Assembly: GCA_002840645.1 (NCBI GenBank)
Contig: PHBO01000001.1
Location: 124,001-188,000 of the forward strand
Source: Candidatus Cloacimonetes bacterium HGW-Cloacimonetes-3
GTDB taxonomy: Bacteria; Cloacimonadota; Cloacimonadia; Cloacimonadales; Cloacimonadaceae
Length of the DNA: 64,000 nt
Reading direction: 5' to 3'
A program made the position numbers and the translations under genes. The notes beneath the pieces were generated by a model that was not told the DNA's origin, did not search any database, and worked only from the letters and a program-made list of their open reading frames with translations. This document shows, piece by piece, positions 38,601 to 46,199 of this stretch; within the stretch, counting starts at the first letter, position 1, and each line of letters begins with the position of its first letter.

Positions 38601-38915
38601 GCTTTCCCACCTTTGCAGGGTAACATTCAGGCTGGGGGGAACTTGGATGAATTCCACATATAACACAGGCGCAGCGGGGATTGTTAGCAGTAGCAGCTCT
38701 GCCGTGGAATAGTTCATCTTGTAATCCACTCCGCTAATCAGCAGCAGGCTATCTGCATAAACGCTTTCACTGTGATGGATGAGGGGCTTATCGGCAATGA
38801 TGTAGCGGTTTTGGTCTATATTCAGAACCACGGTTTTTTGCTGAAACAGGCTTTGTGCGGAGAGAGGAAGAAAAATTGTAAGGAATAGCAGAGCAGTAAG
38901 TTTGGAGGCTGCCAA
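35673..38915 (-). CDS. Large outer-membrane beta-barrel protein (SprA-like motif), function unknown
   Basis: A 1080-residue exported protein with a signal peptide (ALLFLTIFLPLSAQS). It is rich in alternating hydrophobic strands and ends in a strand-like SSVSMEYRFNDYPDEKSKHELKLEFKAEL region, fitting a C-terminal barrel. The stretch VAGSEEVFVDGSRWDRG with IDYTIDYAEGSLMFKR resembles a motif in the T9SS translocon SprA and related FCB surface proteins, though this protein is less than half the size of SprA. An N-terminal copy (SVYADSLLLISGVDYKMNYS) is similar. Translation apparently begins at a TTG four bases after the umuD stop, without a visible ribosome site, suggesting coupling. No catalytic motif seen. 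Confidence 0.7.
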   Translation of the reverse strand: MAASKLTALLFLTIFLPLSAQSLFQQKTVVLNIDQNRYIIADKPLIHHSESVYADSLLLISGVDYKMNYSTAELLLLTIPAAPVLYVEFIQVPPSLNVTLQRWESKARSDSLFTSLKRRANPAFAGDTKLEIQGVKTFAITFSDDEAFDLKQSLFVNLSGELAQGVSISAQLSDSQSRLSPEGDSKELSSLDKVFIKVYGNKYELAMGDIELKLSGSRYMEYQSKFEGINAWYKDKHAVQAAYSAGNGKSTSLNPAIVDGKQGPYYLRANDFQPGFIVVAGSEEVFVDGSRWDRGIDYTIDYAEGSLMFKRLISSTNQVLVRFQYTDEYFAISSFINSSTIKLGNHLSLSHQFIWQQDDKKHPLLFDFTASDLDSLSNAGDNLVWGDGITQVEPGEGYYRKIISQSGIEYYEYAYPDISAEYNIIFSYVGFSSGDYQEYSPGKFRYMGNGLGSWLPKKRLLAPVKQGNLDLALSYGNGQLNAGIEAIGTLNDRNSISPKDDDDNQSGIIYAYAELPISLVKLRIDREQRAAKSFLFGKYRNPELEFDLSGLESADSLAQSETNLSISSGTQGSNSTLMFRYKDIDDFYEQKALRFLSTSPALGIIPAINIRSTISQQDYRAADKPNGQLQYHQADASWAYRRLKLKLNGLYNLLDNGTYGSSYQKLSPTISLGNTSSIFTQVSYSDDVSKLKSPNWIEVGNSQTYAVKHLLSTAEHHIDVDATHRELNQAASTSSPKSNYDLVNFRSSHNFMKKAISLFVNYQLNQTEFYPKIRELQYIGNGLGVYDSTGVSVSSGDFDYVYITSANGSLSSEINTQLNLYLKPATLSSKEFFKRWHSDTSLNLNEQSVNHANWKSYLFLPGEVYSEAHTIYGKQTFQQTLWLNVISNRITGNLQLNVDRSLDKRYQSLERSYSLSRGAQMDIKGYNPYNTRLQYNHESTSDSRYLSKVSVQNMSASIQRNLATQSSIQTEFAYSSENGAKQNGSEDYTLSSYMLSPTLRSVWMQKYRISASFSLRRNFLSGSSYFGFLPQKREGWITGFNTSGIYRINSFSSVSMEYRFNDYPDEKSKHELKLEFKAEL

Positions 38916-38919
38916 GGGA

Positions 38920-39372
38920 TTAAACTTTGTGAATAACGTAAGTTACAACACCCCAGATAGCGAAATCCATGCCCTCGTGGATATGGATGGAAGGGTAATC
39001 CTCGCTTTCGGGCATCAGAAAGTATTCTTTTGCTTCAATCTTTAGCCGCTTCACGGTAAGTTCTCCATCCACAATGGCGATAACGATGCGGTTATGGGTG
39101 GCATCCAAAGAACGATCCACTACCAGAATGTCATCCGGCTGAATGCCCGCTCCCACCATGGAATAGCCATCCACGCGCACAAAGAAGGTGGCGGCGGGAT
39201 GAGCAACCATATATTCGTTCAAGTCCAGCTTGCCTTCGATGTAGTCCTGAGCAGGGGAGGGAAAGCCGGCGGAGATTTTGGATGCCATTAATGGACGGAA
39301 CAGTTTCTTACCTTCCCGGTAGCTATAAATTGCTTTTACGGAGCCATCGTTACTTAGTTTCATAGCTTGCAT
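38920..39372 (-). CDS. umuD: UmuD-like S24 peptidase
   Basis: A 150-residue self-cleaving accessory subunit of translesion polymerase V. The cleavage site is A35-G36 (SAGFPSPAQDY). The Ser/Lys dyad is S71 (GYSMVGAGI) and K108 (LTVKRL). There is no N-terminal DNA-binding domain, so it is UmuD rather than LexA. A second ATG lies three codons in. It sits alone in a cell-envelope operon, 26 kb from umuC and on the other strand. The start codon directly follows the T-tract of a terminator hairpin and has no clear Shine-Dalgarno. Confidence 0.9.
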   Translation of the reverse strand: MQAMKLSNDGSVKAIYSYREGKKLFRPLMASKISAGFPSPAQDYIEGKLDLNEYMVAHPAATFFVRVDGYSMVGAGIQPDDILVVDRSLDATHNRIVIAIVDGELTVKRLKIEAKEYFLMPESEDYPSIHIHEGMDFAIWGVVTYVIHKV

Positions 39373-39407
39373 AAAAAAGGGGACGGATGGAGCTAAGCCA
39401 CCCGTCC
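39373..39407 (-). terminator. Terminator hairpin abutting the umuD start
   Basis: On the minus strand GGACGGGTGG pairs with CCATCCGTCC (one wobble pair, seven-base loop), followed by CCTTTTTT that runs into the umuD ATG. It probably ends most transcripts of the TPR lipoprotein gene. Read-through would be needed to express umuD unless a promoter is hidden here. Confidence 0.8.
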
Positions 39408-39423
39408 ACTGGTTTATAATGCT

Positions 39424-40611
39424 TTATTTAGGCATCTTTTTGTCTTTAAGAATGTTCTTTGCCTGGGTTCCCCACTTGGGGTCGTTTTGGATGCGTTCCA
39501 AATCTACCTTGGCAGAGCTGTAGTTTTTAAGCTGGTAATAAGCCAAGCCGCGTAACATCAATGCATCTGCATCGCGGGAATCGGCTGCTAAAGTCATAGT
39601 AGCATAAGTTACCACTTTCTGATAGGTTTTGGTGCTGTTATAATAGCCGGCAAGCACTTTGGCAAGCTGGGGGTCACGGTCTAAACCTATGGATTTCTCA
39701 TAGTATTCCACCATCTTTTTCTTGTTGCCAAGCTCATCGTAATTGTTGCCGATCATACTATAGTATTTTGCCAGTTCACCGGTGGGTGGATTTGTGGCTA
39801 CTAACTTTTCCAAGTATATATTGGCATTTGTCCAGTCCTTAGCGTTACGATAGAAATTCACCATCCGGCGGTTCATATCTGCATCAGGTCTTAATGCCAG
39901 AGCTTTGGCATAGTACTTTCCCGCTTCCACGTTATTGCCGCGTTCCTCATATCGTTCGGCAAGGTTTATAAAGGCTGCCGGATCCTGTGATGCTTCTGCG
40001 TATTTTATCAGAACTGCGTAGGCGCGGGTATCGTCTTTGATATTATCGCGTAGCACAAAGAACTTGGCATTAAGAGTTTCGGGGTCATTCGGCTGCATTT
40101 CCAGAATAGCATCGTAGTATTGAATTGCTTCTTCGTATCGCCCTGCGTTTTTTAAGGAGATGGCAAGGTTATTGTAAACGCCAAGGATATTCTTGTTCAG
40201 TTCTGCTTGGGTTATTCTTTGCGGACTGATGGTTTTGTAGATAGTTAAAGCGTTTTGATAGTTAATGATAGCTTCGTTATACATCTGTGATCCCATGCTA
40301 TCGCTCGCCATGTCGATGTGTGATTTGGCGATGTTCAGGTTCATCTTCTCGATATTTATCGATATTGAATCGCTGGGTACAGCAGTAGGGGCTGCTTCAC
40401 TAAACAGAGCTATTGCCTCTGTGAAAGAGATAATGGCTTCATTATAAAGCTTTTCATCGTAGGCATCATTACCGGCTGCCGAGGCTTCGTGAGCAAGTGC
40501 AAGGGGGTTGCGAACGGGAACAACTTCCTGCGGCACACGTTTGTTTCCGCCACAGGCAGTTAGTATGAGCATAGCTACTATGCTTATGAGACATAAAATC
40601 TTTAGTTTCAT
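39424..40611 (-). CDS. TPR-repeat lipoprotein
   Basis: About 395 residues from the ATG at 40611, chosen because GGAGG lies eight bases upstream; the frame extends five codons further. A signal peptide ends in the lipobox LTAC (C about 19). Tetratricopeptide repeats fill the protein (NAIISFTEAIALFSE, NNLAISLKNAGRYEEAIQYYDAILEMQPNDPETLNAK, YYNSTKTYQKVVTYATMTL). Such proteins often scaffold envelope complexes. The gene is the first of the minus-strand run leading to umuD and the barrel. A TTGACA at 40669-40664 is a likely -35 element. Confidence 0.85.
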   Translation of the reverse strand: MKLKILCLISIVAMLILTACGGNKRVPQEVVPVRNPLALAHEASAAGNDAYDEKLYNEAIISFTEAIALFSEAAPTAVPSDSISINIEKMNLNIAKSHIDMASDSMGSQMYNEAIINYQNALTIYKTISPQRITQAELNKNILGVYNNLAISLKNAGRYEEAIQYYDAILEMQPNDPETLNAKFFVLRDNIKDDTRAYAVLIKYAEASQDPAAFINLAERYEERGNNVEAGKYYAKALALRPDADMNRRMVNFYRNAKDWTNANIYLEKLVATNPPTGELAKYYSMIGNNYDELGNKKKMVEYYEKSIGLDRDPQLAKVLAGYYNSTKTYQKVVTYATMTLAADSRDADALMLRGLAYYQLKNYSSAKVDLERIQNDPKWGTQAKNILKDKKMPK

Positions 40612-40626
40612 GAGTAAATCCTCCAT

Positions 40627-40830
40627 ATTCTTTTGATTCCTAAAGCGTTGCTAAGCGGTTTTTTGTCAACTTAAAAAGCTACCCATCGAGTTTTTGTTAT
40701 TTTTTTTGCAGATTATTTTGATATTCTTCAACATTGCCTAACTTACTAATATACAAGTATTAACAAAGAATGGCTAAGCCGTGAACCCGCAATAAATCGT
40801 TATTCCGATTTAAATCAACACTTTTTTCTA
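40627..40830. other. Divergent regulatory region between TPR lipoprotein and HU
   Basis: AT-rich gap with T-runs (for example 40702-40710). On the minus strand TTGACA at 40669-40664 probably drives the TPR-umuD-barrel operon, though its -10 element is weak. No gene is supported here. Confidence 0.5.
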
Positions 40831-40860
40831 TTGACAGAAATTTAGAAGTGCATTTATATC
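40831..40860 (+). promoter_or_regulatory. Promoter of the HU gene
   Basis: TTGACA (40831-40836), then an AT-rich -10 element overlapping TTATAT/TATATC at 40854-40860 with a 17-18-base spacer. Transcription would start near 40867, leaving a leader of about 40 bases with AGGAGG before the ATG. Confidence 0.75.
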
Positions 40861-40907
40861 AGCCCAATATGACTCTCACTCTTATCACAAAACTAATAGG
40901 AGGTAAT

Positions 40908-41183
40908 ATGAGCAGAGATGATTTAGTAAAAAAGATCGCAGGTGCAGCCGGCATTTCCCAGAAAGTAGCCGGTCTTGCCCTCGCCGCAGTTCTTGAAGGC
41001 GTCACCGAAACCCTCAAACAGGGTGGAAAGGTTTCATTGGTAGGTTTTGGTTCTTTCAGCGTTGCCCAGCGCAAAGCTCGCAACGGTATCAATCCCAAAA
41101 CTAAAAAGCCTCTTAAAATTCCAGCTCGCAAAGTACCAGTTTTCAAAGCCGGTAAAAAGCTGAAAGAGGCTGTAAAAAAGTAA
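40908..41183 (+). CDS. hup: HU-family nucleoid protein
   Basis: A 91-residue histone-like DNA-bending protein. The frame opens at 40848, but AGGAGG at 40898-40903 fixes the ATG at 40908 (MSRDDLVKKIAGAAGIS). HU motifs are GKVSLVGFGSFSVAQRKAR and the arm RNGINPKTKKPLKIPARKVPVFKAGKKLKEAV, with the intercalating Pro (INPKT). It has its own promoter and terminator and is a monocistronic gene, probably strongly expressed. Confidence 0.96.
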   Translation: MSRDDLVKKIAGAAGISQKVAGLALAAVLEGVTETLKQGGKVSLVGFGSFSVAQRKARNGINPKTKKPLKIPARKVPVFKAGKKLKEAVKK

Positions 41184-41209
41184 CCCATTAATTCACATTC
41201 CTTAGGTAA

Positions 41210-41239
41210 GGCAGAAAGGTAACTTTCTGCCTTTTCTTT
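41210..41239 (+). terminator. Rho-independent terminator of the HU gene
   Basis: GGCAGAAAG (41210-41218) pairs with CTTTCTGCC (41223-41231) around a GTAA loop and is followed by TTTTCTTT. It lies 26 bases after the stop codon. Confidence 0.92.
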
Positions 41240-41331
41240 GTAGGTGAAATCCTTTATTAAACCAACACGGGGTTTAGCCGATAGAACCTTGACACACGGT
41301 TCTGATAGCCTTTGTGTTCTATGCAGGTTCC

Positions 41332-41382
41332 GAGGGGTTCCGCTCGCTGCACACCCTCGCTATGATAATACGCCAGCAAGGG
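41332..41382 (-). repeat. Diverged copy of the CATAGCGA repeat
   Basis: Read on the minus strand this contains TGGCGTATTATCATAGCGA followed by GGGTGTGCAGCGAGCGGAACCCCTC. It aligns with the two better-conserved copies near the right end of the window (63495-63554 and 63719-63785), which share GGGCGRAATACCATAGCGA and GGGTTCG. Confidence 0.5.
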
Positions 41383-41423
41383 CTTTAATTGGCGATCTTC
41401 CTATGATTTTATAACACCACTAA

Positions 41424-41604
41424 GTCTGGAGTCGATTCGGCTTAGATATCTTTTTACGGACAAATAACTGTTATAGCCGGAAGGACTACAGAGACACTAA
41501 CAGGTGTTTTAACTGGCAAAGCCGTAGCAAGCTTACGCTGTAGTCCATGTCGCAGCATAAATCTCAATAACTGCAAAGTTACCTATGCGACATCGACTCC
41601 AGAC
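41424..41604 (+). ncRNA. Candidate structured RNA (four-helix junction)
   Basis: A 13-bp closing helix joins GTCTGGAGTCGAT (41424-41436) to ATCGACTCCAGAC (41592-41604). Inside it, three helices follow one another with almost no spacer: CGGCT/AGCCG (41438-41442 with 41475-41479), GGACTACAG/CTGTAGTCC (41483-41491 with 41538-41546) and ATGTCGCA/TGCGACAT (41547-41554 with 41586-41593). The last contains an inner stem TAACT-GCAA-AGTTA with a GNRA-type tetraloop (41568-41581). The second contains GGC-AAA-GCC. No known RNA family was recognised, and strand is not certain. A small transposable element with terminal inverted repeats is the main alternative. Confidence 0.45.
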
Positions 41605-41727
41605 ACAATGCGACCCAACAAATATAAGTATAAACACAGAGGTTACAACTACAAGAGTATGATGCCAGATGCCAAAAAGAACGCATGCCAACTCCCATCA
41701 CTTCATCATCATTGGCTTACACTGTAA

Positions 41728-41826
41728 CAGAGAGAAGGAGACAAGAAGTAGTAGCATAGCAGTATAGTATTATATATCATATATATAGATATATGTAATG
41801 TCTCTTGTAATCTCCCTTTTCTTCTG
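41728..41826. repeat. AT-rich imperfect fold-back
   Basis: CAGAGAGAAGGAGACAAGA (from 41728) is an imperfect inverted repeat of the stretch ending CTTTTCTTCTG at 41826. Between them is a run of TATATATC/ATATATAG-type sequence. It could be a remnant of a fold-back element. Confidence 0.45.
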
Positions 41827-42239
41827 CCGTGTACACTGGAAAACGATGAATGATAAAACCAATGAAAAAGGCGTGTTTTAAGCCCGCCTTACTCGCTATA
41901 ATCTATTCTCTCTTATTTCCCTCCAGCCCTACTTGCCCGTTCATCTCTACACCAGATGAATTTCCCATTCCGGTATTGGAGATGTTTATGCAGAATCCGG
42001 CTATCCAGGCTATCTTTGGGATAGCTGTCCCGTATTCTTGTTATACTCATTTTCACGCAGGAGTAGCTGTTATTATCGCTGCTGACCTTAAACATGCGTA
42101 GCGTAACAGCGCTAATATCCCCAGCGGCAGGATACCGCCTACTTCCATTGCTATCTTCGTGAAGATGATGTATCTGTTCTCGGAGCTGGACGAAGGGCAT
42201 ATCGATCTGGCAGCCCCCACAATAACAAACATATTGCGT

Positions 42240-42274
42240 AAAAAAAGCCACGGAGGGCACAATACCCTCCGTGG
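42240..42274 (-). terminator. Rho-independent terminator of the large secreted repeat protein
   Basis: On the minus strand CCACGGAGGG (42274-42265) pairs with CCCTCCGTGG (42257-42248), followed by CTTTTTTT. It lies 30 bases after the stop codon. Confidence 0.92.
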
Positions 42275-42304
42275 TTTCTTACGTATATTTCGGCAGTTGT
42301 GCTA

Positions 42305-45300
42305 TTATTTCATCAGCACCATTTTGCGTTGCTGTATTTCCTTGCCATTGCTTAGGCGGTAGAAATATACTCCGCTGGAAACGTTGGTTCCGGCTTCGTC
42401 TCTGCCATCCCAAACCATGCTGTGAGAGCCTTGGATCATGGTTCCCGCATAGAGCTTCTTCACCATCTGTCCTTTAAGATTGTAGATATTTAGTTCAAGG
42501 GCAGGGGTAGCGTGTTTCAGAGTAAAGCTGATCGTCGTGCTGGGGTTGAAGGGATTGGGGTGATTTTGCTTCAGTTCTATCCCGCTAATTGACGGGGTAT
42601 TATTATCGCTTATCGACACGGAACTGCTCATCTTTTGCGCATAGAGCCCCAGAATCTCGGTTTTGCCGCTGGAACGTCCATCTGCCCACAACATGTAAGC
42701 CTGGTCATTCAAAGTAGCGGATATGGGCTGATATTGAGGTTTCTTGGCATCGCAAAGGATGTTGCCATAGATATCACCACTGAACACACCATCGCTGGAA
42801 GCGTATTTGTAGAACAAATCACTTTCGTCACCATAGAAATCTTCCCAGGCAATTACAGAATTGCCGGAGGCAAAGCTTGTTATGGTAGAGTGTGACTGCA
42901 CAGAATCCTTCTGCACAACAAAGTAGCCGGTAGGACTCCACAGCGCATCACCGGAGAAAGAGTATTTCTGCGCCATGATATCGTGCACACCCTCGATACT
43001 CTCACACCAGGTGAAAGAAATGCCGCTGCTGGATGCGGTTACAGCCGGTTGTTCCTGCTCTCTGCTGTTATCGGCAAGATTCACGCCCAAGGGGTTCCAA
43101 AGTCTGGTTCCTTCGGCAGAAATATGTTGTCCCCAGTAGTTCTTCACAAAGTCATCCCTGCTGTCTTTCCACATCACAAAGATACCTTGGGGGGTTTTGT
43201 GTGCTATCGGGTGGTATTGCCCCGTATCCCAGTTATCATGTGTGGAAGCTTTTAAGCCTTCATTTGGCCAGCCTGTCATGGCGGCTCCGGCGGCATCCAC
43301 TCTCTTAGCCCAAATAGTGTAGCTTGCTCCCATAGGGGCAACTCTGTGCCACACATAGTAATTCTCTATCAGGCTATACATGGTACATTCATTGTTTTGT
43401 TCGTTAGCAGGCAATACAGATATCACCTGTCCGTTAGGTCCCCACATTTTTTGCCCGTTCTGAATCCTTTGTCCATAGATGTGGTAGTAATAAACAGAGC
43501 CTACTAACACGGAATTAGACCAGCCAAGGTAAAAAGAACCATCATAATAAGATATCTTAGCCTCACCCTGTCGGAGGGGGGAAAGCTCTGTAACTTCCAT
43601 GCCATTCACGCCCCAAAGCATGTTTCCGCTGGGGTCTATCAACTGTGCATATATCTTGGGATTATCTCCGCGTGCATCTTCCCACACTACACCAATGTAA
43701 TCATCCGGGGTAACCACGGCATGGGGGCTAATCTGTTTTCCACCCACAGAGCCGGTTAAGGGGCGTCCGTTTACTTCCAGATCCACACTCCCGTCAGGGT
43801 TTAGAAACTGGGCATAAATGCGATAGCCGTCGTTTGCAAAGCGGGTATCCTGCCAGATAATAGCGATATCGTTACTGCGGGTTAAGATTTGATATTGTTC
43901 CTTAGGCGTATCTCCGCTTAAACCCCAGAAAACTAATTTGCCATTGCTTTCCAACTGAGCTTCGCCGGAGGTATTTAGCACCTGATAATATATGCCTACG
44001 CTGCCATTGCGAATATCCATCCAATTGATGTAGATATTCCCGCCGCTAACTTTTACCAGGCTGCCTGTTTGCTGATTCGGAGCATTGCAAATAGCTTTTC
44101 CATTTGGTTCCCACAGCGCAGCTCCGGTACCCGAAAGATGCTGGGCATAGATATCGTCATTGGGGTTGTTGCCATTGCGAAGGTCATCCCACACAACATA
44201 GCAACCGCCGGAAGTATCGGGGTACATGCGGGGTCCTATTTGGGCAAATTCAGCAGTACAAAGGGCTATGCCATTTGGATTCCACATTTTTGCGCCTGCT
44301 GTTGATAGTTTCTGAGCGAAGAGATCGGGATTCTGAGAATCCAAACGGTGATCTTCCCAAATAATGATCACTCCATTATCTGAGGTTTTCACAATGCGTG
44401 GATTAAGCTGGCTAACAGAAAGCGGTAAACCCTGATCACCATATACTATAGTGGGATTAGGCCAGAGGATTTCGCCGGCGAGATTCAGCTTTTGTGCGTA
44501 GATATCGGGATTGGCAAATCTTTGATCCTGCCAGGTAAAAACAAATTCTCCACCATCAAGAGCTGCCATGCGGACACCTGATTGGTTGCCCTCTACTGTG
44601 CAGAGAGGTAGCGGAGCAGCCCATGCCATGGTTCCATCGGCAAGAAAGCGCTTGGCATAAAGATCTTCAGGACCGTTATAGCTGTGCATATAGGCGATCA
44701 TCATACCGCCCTGACCATCAGGCAGCATGGTATTCTGAACTTCATCACCCACCCCGCTGGCTATGGCAACGCTGTTAGAATTCCACAGAAGTGCTCCGGT
44801 TGAGGAGATTCTCTGCCCATAGATGTCTTTACTGGGATTGCGGGAATCCACCCATACGATAAAGGCTCCGCCATCTAAATCAGCTTCCATATTTAAGGCA
44901 ATCTGCATGCCGGGGCGAGTGCAGACAGGTACGCCACCTTGCTGCCACAAAAGCTGTCCCTGGGCATTAATCTTTTGGGCGTACACATCTCCATCCAGAT
45001 CAGCGGTAAAATCGATCCAGGCTATGATATAATTATTGTCACTGGTACGTGTTATCACGGGGTCTTCCTGGCGGTCTGGCTTGCCATCTATCAGCAAGGG
45101 TTCACCCCAAACAAGGTTGCCTGAGGCATCTACTTTCTGAGCCCACAGGTCTCTTTCGCCAAGCTTGGTATCAGACCAAACGTATATTGCACCACCGTCA
45201 TGGGTATCTATACCGGTGCGAAACCACTCGATATTTACACCCTGCCGGATGGCAACTGCATCTTGCCACATTAATCCTGCTGATAGGCTTAAGCAAACAA

Positions 45301-45334
45301 TTGCCAAGCCCAGTAATAGTGCTATCTTCTTCAT
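42305..45334 (-). CDS. Large secreted repeat protein with T9SS-type sorting domain
   Basis: About 1009 residues from the ATG at 45334, chosen because GGAG lies about eight bases upstream and a signal peptide (IALLLGLAIVCLSLSAG) starts there. Most of the protein is a degenerate repeat of about 50 residues with the pattern I-I-W-x-D-x-R...D-I-Y-A-Q-K-L...G-x-x-L-W...N-G (examples WDDLRNGNNPNDDIYAQHLS and WEDARGDNPKIYAQLIDPSG). This suggests a beta-propeller-like or solenoid surface domain. The C terminus has a sorting domain: HPNPFNPSTTISFTL, NIYNLKGQMVKKLYAG, HSMVWDGRDEAG and SGVYFYRLSNG. Ligand unknown. It is probably exported to the cell surface. Confidence 0.82.
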   Translation of the reverse strand: MKKIALLLGLAIVCLSLSAGLMWQDAVAIRQGVNIEWFRTGIDTHDGGAIYVWSDTKLGERDLWAQKVDASGNLVWGEPLLIDGKPDRQEDPVITRTSDNNYIIAWIDFTADLDGDVYAQKINAQGQLLWQQGGVPVCTRPGMQIALNMEADLDGGAFIVWVDSRNPSKDIYGQRISSTGALLWNSNSVAIASGVGDEVQNTMLPDGQGGMMIAYMHSYNGPEDLYAKRFLADGTMAWAAPLPLCTVEGNQSGVRMAALDGGEFVFTWQDQRFANPDIYAQKLNLAGEILWPNPTIVYGDQGLPLSVSQLNPRIVKTSDNGVIIIWEDHRLDSQNPDLFAQKLSTAGAKMWNPNGIALCTAEFAQIGPRMYPDTSGGCYVVWDDLRNGNNPNDDIYAQHLSGTGAALWEPNGKAICNAPNQQTGSLVKVSGGNIYINWMDIRNGSVGIYYQVLNTSGEAQLESNGKLVFWGLSGDTPKEQYQILTRSNDIAIIWQDTRFANDGYRIYAQFLNPDGSVDLEVNGRPLTGSVGGKQISPHAVVTPDDYIGVVWEDARGDNPKIYAQLIDPSGNMLWGVNGMEVTELSPLRQGEAKISYYDGSFYLGWSNSVLVGSVYYYHIYGQRIQNGQKMWGPNGQVISVLPANEQNNECTMYSLIENYYVWHRVAPMGASYTIWAKRVDAAGAAMTGWPNEGLKASTHDNWDTGQYHPIAHKTPQGIFVMWKDSRDDFVKNYWGQHISAEGTRLWNPLGVNLADNSREQEQPAVTASSSGISFTWCESIEGVHDIMAQKYSFSGDALWSPTGYFVVQKDSVQSHSTITSFASGNSVIAWEDFYGDESDLFYKYASSDGVFSGDIYGNILCDAKKPQYQPISATLNDQAYMLWADGRSSGKTEILGLYAQKMSSSVSISDNNTPSISGIELKQNHPNPFNPSTTISFTLKHATPALELNIYNLKGQMVKKLYAGTMIQGSHSMVWDGRDEAGTNVSSGVYFYRLSNGKEIQQRKMVLMK

Positions 45335-45653
45335 ATCTATCTCCTTATATTCAAAATTTAGTCCCGGAAGAATGACACATTCCTCCATATACTTGTAAAA
45401 GCAAGAAGCTTTCCAAGTTAGTGATTATGTTTTATCTTGGTGTGATTTTGTTTGGATAGTTTGAAGCTATGCGATGCGGCGGAATGCTGTATAACAATGC
45501 ACAACTTGTACTTATGGAAATAAAGCACTTTTTGGCATTGTTGTGCTATGCTGCCATAGATTACATGCACCAATTGCAGATGCATTACGCATGAACTACG
45601 CATCGCATCCGTAATTCATGCGTAATGCTTAAGTAATTGAAGCAAGGAAGCTA
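45335..45653. other. Intergenic region between Fe-S operon end and secreted protein gene
   Basis: It holds the 3' hairpin repeat at 45581-45630, a second inverted repeat AACAATGC...GCATTGTT (about 45499-45545), and the leader of the secreted protein gene. I found no promoter that I would defend. Small minus-strand frames here overlap the repeat and are not called. Confidence 0.45.
45581..45630 (-). repeat. Dispersed hairpin repeat, copy 1
   Basis: CATTACGCATGAA pairs with TTCATGCGTAATG, with an inner TACG/CGTA pair. Read on the minus strand it contains ATGAATTACGGATGCGATGC followed by GTAGTTCATGCGTAATG, which matches the copy at 57656-57713 almost base for base. It lies just after the stop of the ferredoxin gene, the last of a long operon. 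Confidence 0.75.
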
Positions 45654-46199
45654 TTACGGAGCAGAGATTGCGGTCACCGGACAGCCGGCATAATCTGCCT
45701 GGTCGCCGGCTATGCAGATTCCGCAGTTTATGCATTTGGCTTCGTCTATCACAGCTTTGCCGTTTATCATCGTAATGGCATTTGTGGGGCAGCTGCTTAC
45801 ACATAAGCCGCAACCTATGCACTTTTGTGGGTCAACGTGATGTGCTTTATGCTTAGCAACTTCCGTTTTGGGCTTGGTTACAGGTTTTTGCTTTTCGGGA
45901 GTGGCGTTTGGCTGTGGAATGTTGCTATCTTCCTCAGTTGGCTCGGTAACTATCGGCAGGGCGGGGGCTGGAACAGAGCTTATTTCTGCGGCTTTTGGCA
46001 CCACAATTCCATCCACACAACGTCTGCAACCGATGCACATGCCGGCATCTATCACGGCTTTTCCATTCACCATAGAGATAGCGTCAACCGGGCAAACTTC
46101 TGTAACCGGGCTTTGTTTAGCCTGGAATCCCCGCCAAAGCTGAAAGCCGAGAAACACTAAGAGGCATGCACTAAGCAGTATTTTCATGAAAAGCTTCAT
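45654..46199 (-). CDS. Membrane-anchored polyferredoxin
   Basis: About 181 residues from the ATG at 46199, which overlaps the previous stop as ATGA; the longer frame lies inside that gene. One N-terminal membrane anchor (ILLSACLLVFLGFQLW) is followed by a partial cluster site (VCPVDAIS and CIGCRRC), a Pro/Lys/Glu-rich linker (about 75-120), and a two-cluster ferredoxin part (CIGCGLCVSSCPTNAI and CINCGICIAGDQADYAGCP). It probably carries three or more Fe-S clusters and sits at the membrane. It is the last gene of the Kor operon, so it is a plausible electron acceptor for the oxidoreductase. Confidence 0.85.
   Translation of the reverse strand: MKLFMKILLSACLLVFLGFQLWRGFQAKQSPVTEVCPVDAISMVNGKAVIDAGMCIGCRRCVDGIVVPKAAEISSVPAPALPIVTEPTEEDSNIPQPNATPEKQKPVTKPKTEVAKHKAHHVDPQKCIGCGLCVSSCPTNAITMINGKAVIDEAKCINCGICIAGDQADYAGCPVTAISAP

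Larger units (their letters stand above)
41240..42239. other. Kilobase without convincing genes, rich in inverted repeats
   Basis: Between HU and the next terminator there is no frame with a ribosome site or a recognisable product. The stretch holds a small hairpin AGAACC/GGTTCT (about 41284-41303), a repeat copy at 41332-41382, the four-helix structure at 41424-41604, an AT-rich fold-back at 41728-41826, and a minus-strand hairpin AAGGCG/CGCCTT near 41868-41890 that is followed by TTTT. Short frames at 41850-42101 (plus) and 41913-42262 (minus) were examined and not accepted. Confidence 0.55.

Noticed and set aside
38920..39372. LexA repressor
   Set aside because: The protein has the S24 peptidase but no N-terminal winged-helix domain, so it is UmuD-like.
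41424..41604. tmRNA, RNase P, SRP or 6S RNA
   Set aside because: The conserved core sequences of these RNAs were looked for by eye and not found.
41424..41604. Integron attC site
   Set aside because: The ends lack the GTTRRRY/RYYYAAC core motifs and no integrase of that type is present.
45418..45603. Small minus-strand frame (and 57683-57889 plus) with similar starts
   Set aside because: The similarity comes from the hairpin repeat they begin in; neither has a product.
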